Part shown: positions 5,820 to 6,581 of the stretch, piece after piece
Position numbering within the stretch: position 1 is the first letter of the stretch
How the letters are laid out: each line of letters starts with the position of its first letter
NCBI GenBank assembly: GCA_023266075.1
Contig: JAHFRX010000082.1
Coordinates: 1-6,581, forward strand
From: Legionellaceae bacterium
GTDB taxonomy: Bacteria; Pseudomonadota; Gammaproteobacteria; Legionellales; Legionellaceae
Direction: 5' to 3'
DNA: 6,581 bases
The notes under the pieces: model-generated
Seen by the model: only the letters and a program-made list of their open reading frames with translations
Told to the model about the DNA's origin: nothing
The model's database searches: none
Position numbers and translations under genes: made by a program

Positions 5820-6581
5820 TCATTCGCTTTTATATTTTTTGATAATTGCATCAGCAATGCTTGCTGGTGCTTCAGCATATTTAGAAAATTCCATTGTGTA
5901 AGTCGCTCGACCTTGCGTCGCAGAACGCAAGTCAGTTGAGTAACCAAACATTTCTGCTAATGGAACTTCTGCGTGAATTAATCGGCCCGCAGGTGACTCA
6001 TCCATACCTTGCAGAACACCTCTCCTTCGGCTGAGGTCACCCATGACATCACCCATGTACTCTTCAGGCGTCACAACCTCAACACTCATGATAGGCTCTA
6101 GCAAAACAGGTGTCGCTTTCTGAGCACCTTGCTTGAATCCCATTGAACCGGCAATTTTAAATGCCATTTCACTAGAATCCACTTCATGGAACGAACCATC
6201 AAATAAAGTTACCTTCACATCGACTACAGGGTAACCCGCAATAACGCCATTTTGAAGCTGTTCTTGAATACCTTTGTCAACAGCAGGGATATATTCTTTC
6301 GGAATAACGCCGCCCACAATATCGTTCACGAACTCATAACCTTGACCGCGTGATAACGGCTCAATTTTAAGCCATACATGACCATACTGCCCACGACCAC
6401 CAGACTGGCGCACAAACTTACCTTCTTGCTCAACAGTAGCCTTCAATGTTTCACGATAAGCAACCTGAGGTTTACCCACATTTGCTTCTACCAGAAACTC
6501 ACGCTTCATTCTGTCTACGATAATCTCAAGATGAAGTTCGCCCATCCCTTCGATGATTGTTTGTCCAGTCTCTTCATCTGT
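5820..6581 (-). CDS. fusA: Elongation factor G, 3' third (start outside window)
   Basis: EF-G is the GTPase that drives translocation of tRNA and mRNA and, with RRF, ribosome recycling. The open frame continues through the right edge, so 253 residues are visible of about 700 (E. coli 704); the G domain and domain II lie outside. The fragment opens TDEETGQTIIEGMGELHLEI, which is domain III, so the Met within GMGELH is internal and not a start. Domain IV includes RQSGGRGQYGHVWLKIEP, GGVIPKEYIPAVDKGI and DGSFHEVDSSEMAFKIAGSM, the region that reaches the decoding site. Domain V runs from PVLLEPIMSVEVVTPEEYMG to MFGYSTDLRSATQGRATYTM. The gene ends in TGA 11 bases before tuf, the usual str-operon order. 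Intact as far as visible. Confidence 0.98.
   Translation of the reverse strand, partial: TDEETGQTIIEGMGELHLEIIVDRMKREFLVEANVGKPQVAYRETLKATVEQEGKFVRQSGGRGQYGHVWLKIEPLSRGQGYEFVNDIVGGVIPKEYIPAVDKGIQEQLQNGVIAGYPVVDVKVTLFDGSFHEVDSSEMAFKIAGSMGFKQGAQKATPVLLEPIMSVEVVTPEEYMGDVMGDLSRRRGVLQGMDESPAGRLIHAEVPLAEMFGYSTDLRSATQGRATYTMEFSKYAEAPASIADAIIKKYKSE

Noticed and set aside
1..6581. Possible undescribed or accessory system
   Set aside because: Every base is accounted for by core translation genes in the conventional order with very short gaps; there are no foreign genes, repeats or unexplained stretches.

Overview
The window is an ordinary but well-resolved piece of a bacterial ribosomal-protein supercluster, read entirely from the minus strand. 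In transcription order (high to low coordinates) it holds the 3' third of fusA, complete tuf, then the S10-type series rpsJ, rplC, rplD, rplW, rplB, rpsS, rplV, rpsC, rplP, and the first 49 codons of rpmC, which runs off the left edge. That is 12 genes (10 complete, 2 cut by the window ends) and 11 junctions.

The proteins look gammaproteobacterial. S10, S3, L2, L16, L22 and EF-Tu match the family closely in length and motif content. Several details (L2 with HPVSPWG after the DHPHGGG motif, the S3 KH loop GVLIGKKGGG, EF-Tu ending in KIIE) suggest to me a deep gammaproteobacterium, perhaps near Legionellales. This is recollection, not a search, so genus is left open. The DNA looks moderately AT-rich by eye.

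The layout is extremely compact. From fusA to rpmC the spacings are 11, 4, 30 (27 to an alternative upstream ATG), -1, -4, 11, 16, 9, 4, 16 and -1 bases. No gap is large enough for a promoter region, attenuator, terminator or RNA gene, so the str part (fusA-tuf) and the S10 part probably form one transcription unit here. There is no stretch of 300 bases without a gene. I found no mobile element, CRISPR array, tRNA, rRNA or accessory gene.

Together the genes supply the two main elongation GTPases (EF-G for translocation, EF-Tu for aminoacyl-tRNA delivery) and a set of 30S head proteins (S10, S19, S3) and 50S proteins around the peptidyl-transferase centre and exit tunnel (L3, L4, L23, L2, L22, L16, L29). 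Points worth a second look are modest: EF-Tu codon usage that differs from fusA and the ribosomal genes, the absence of an S10 leader between tuf and rpsJ, a GTG start for rpsS, and tandem ATGs at rplC. I see no evidence of an undescribed system.
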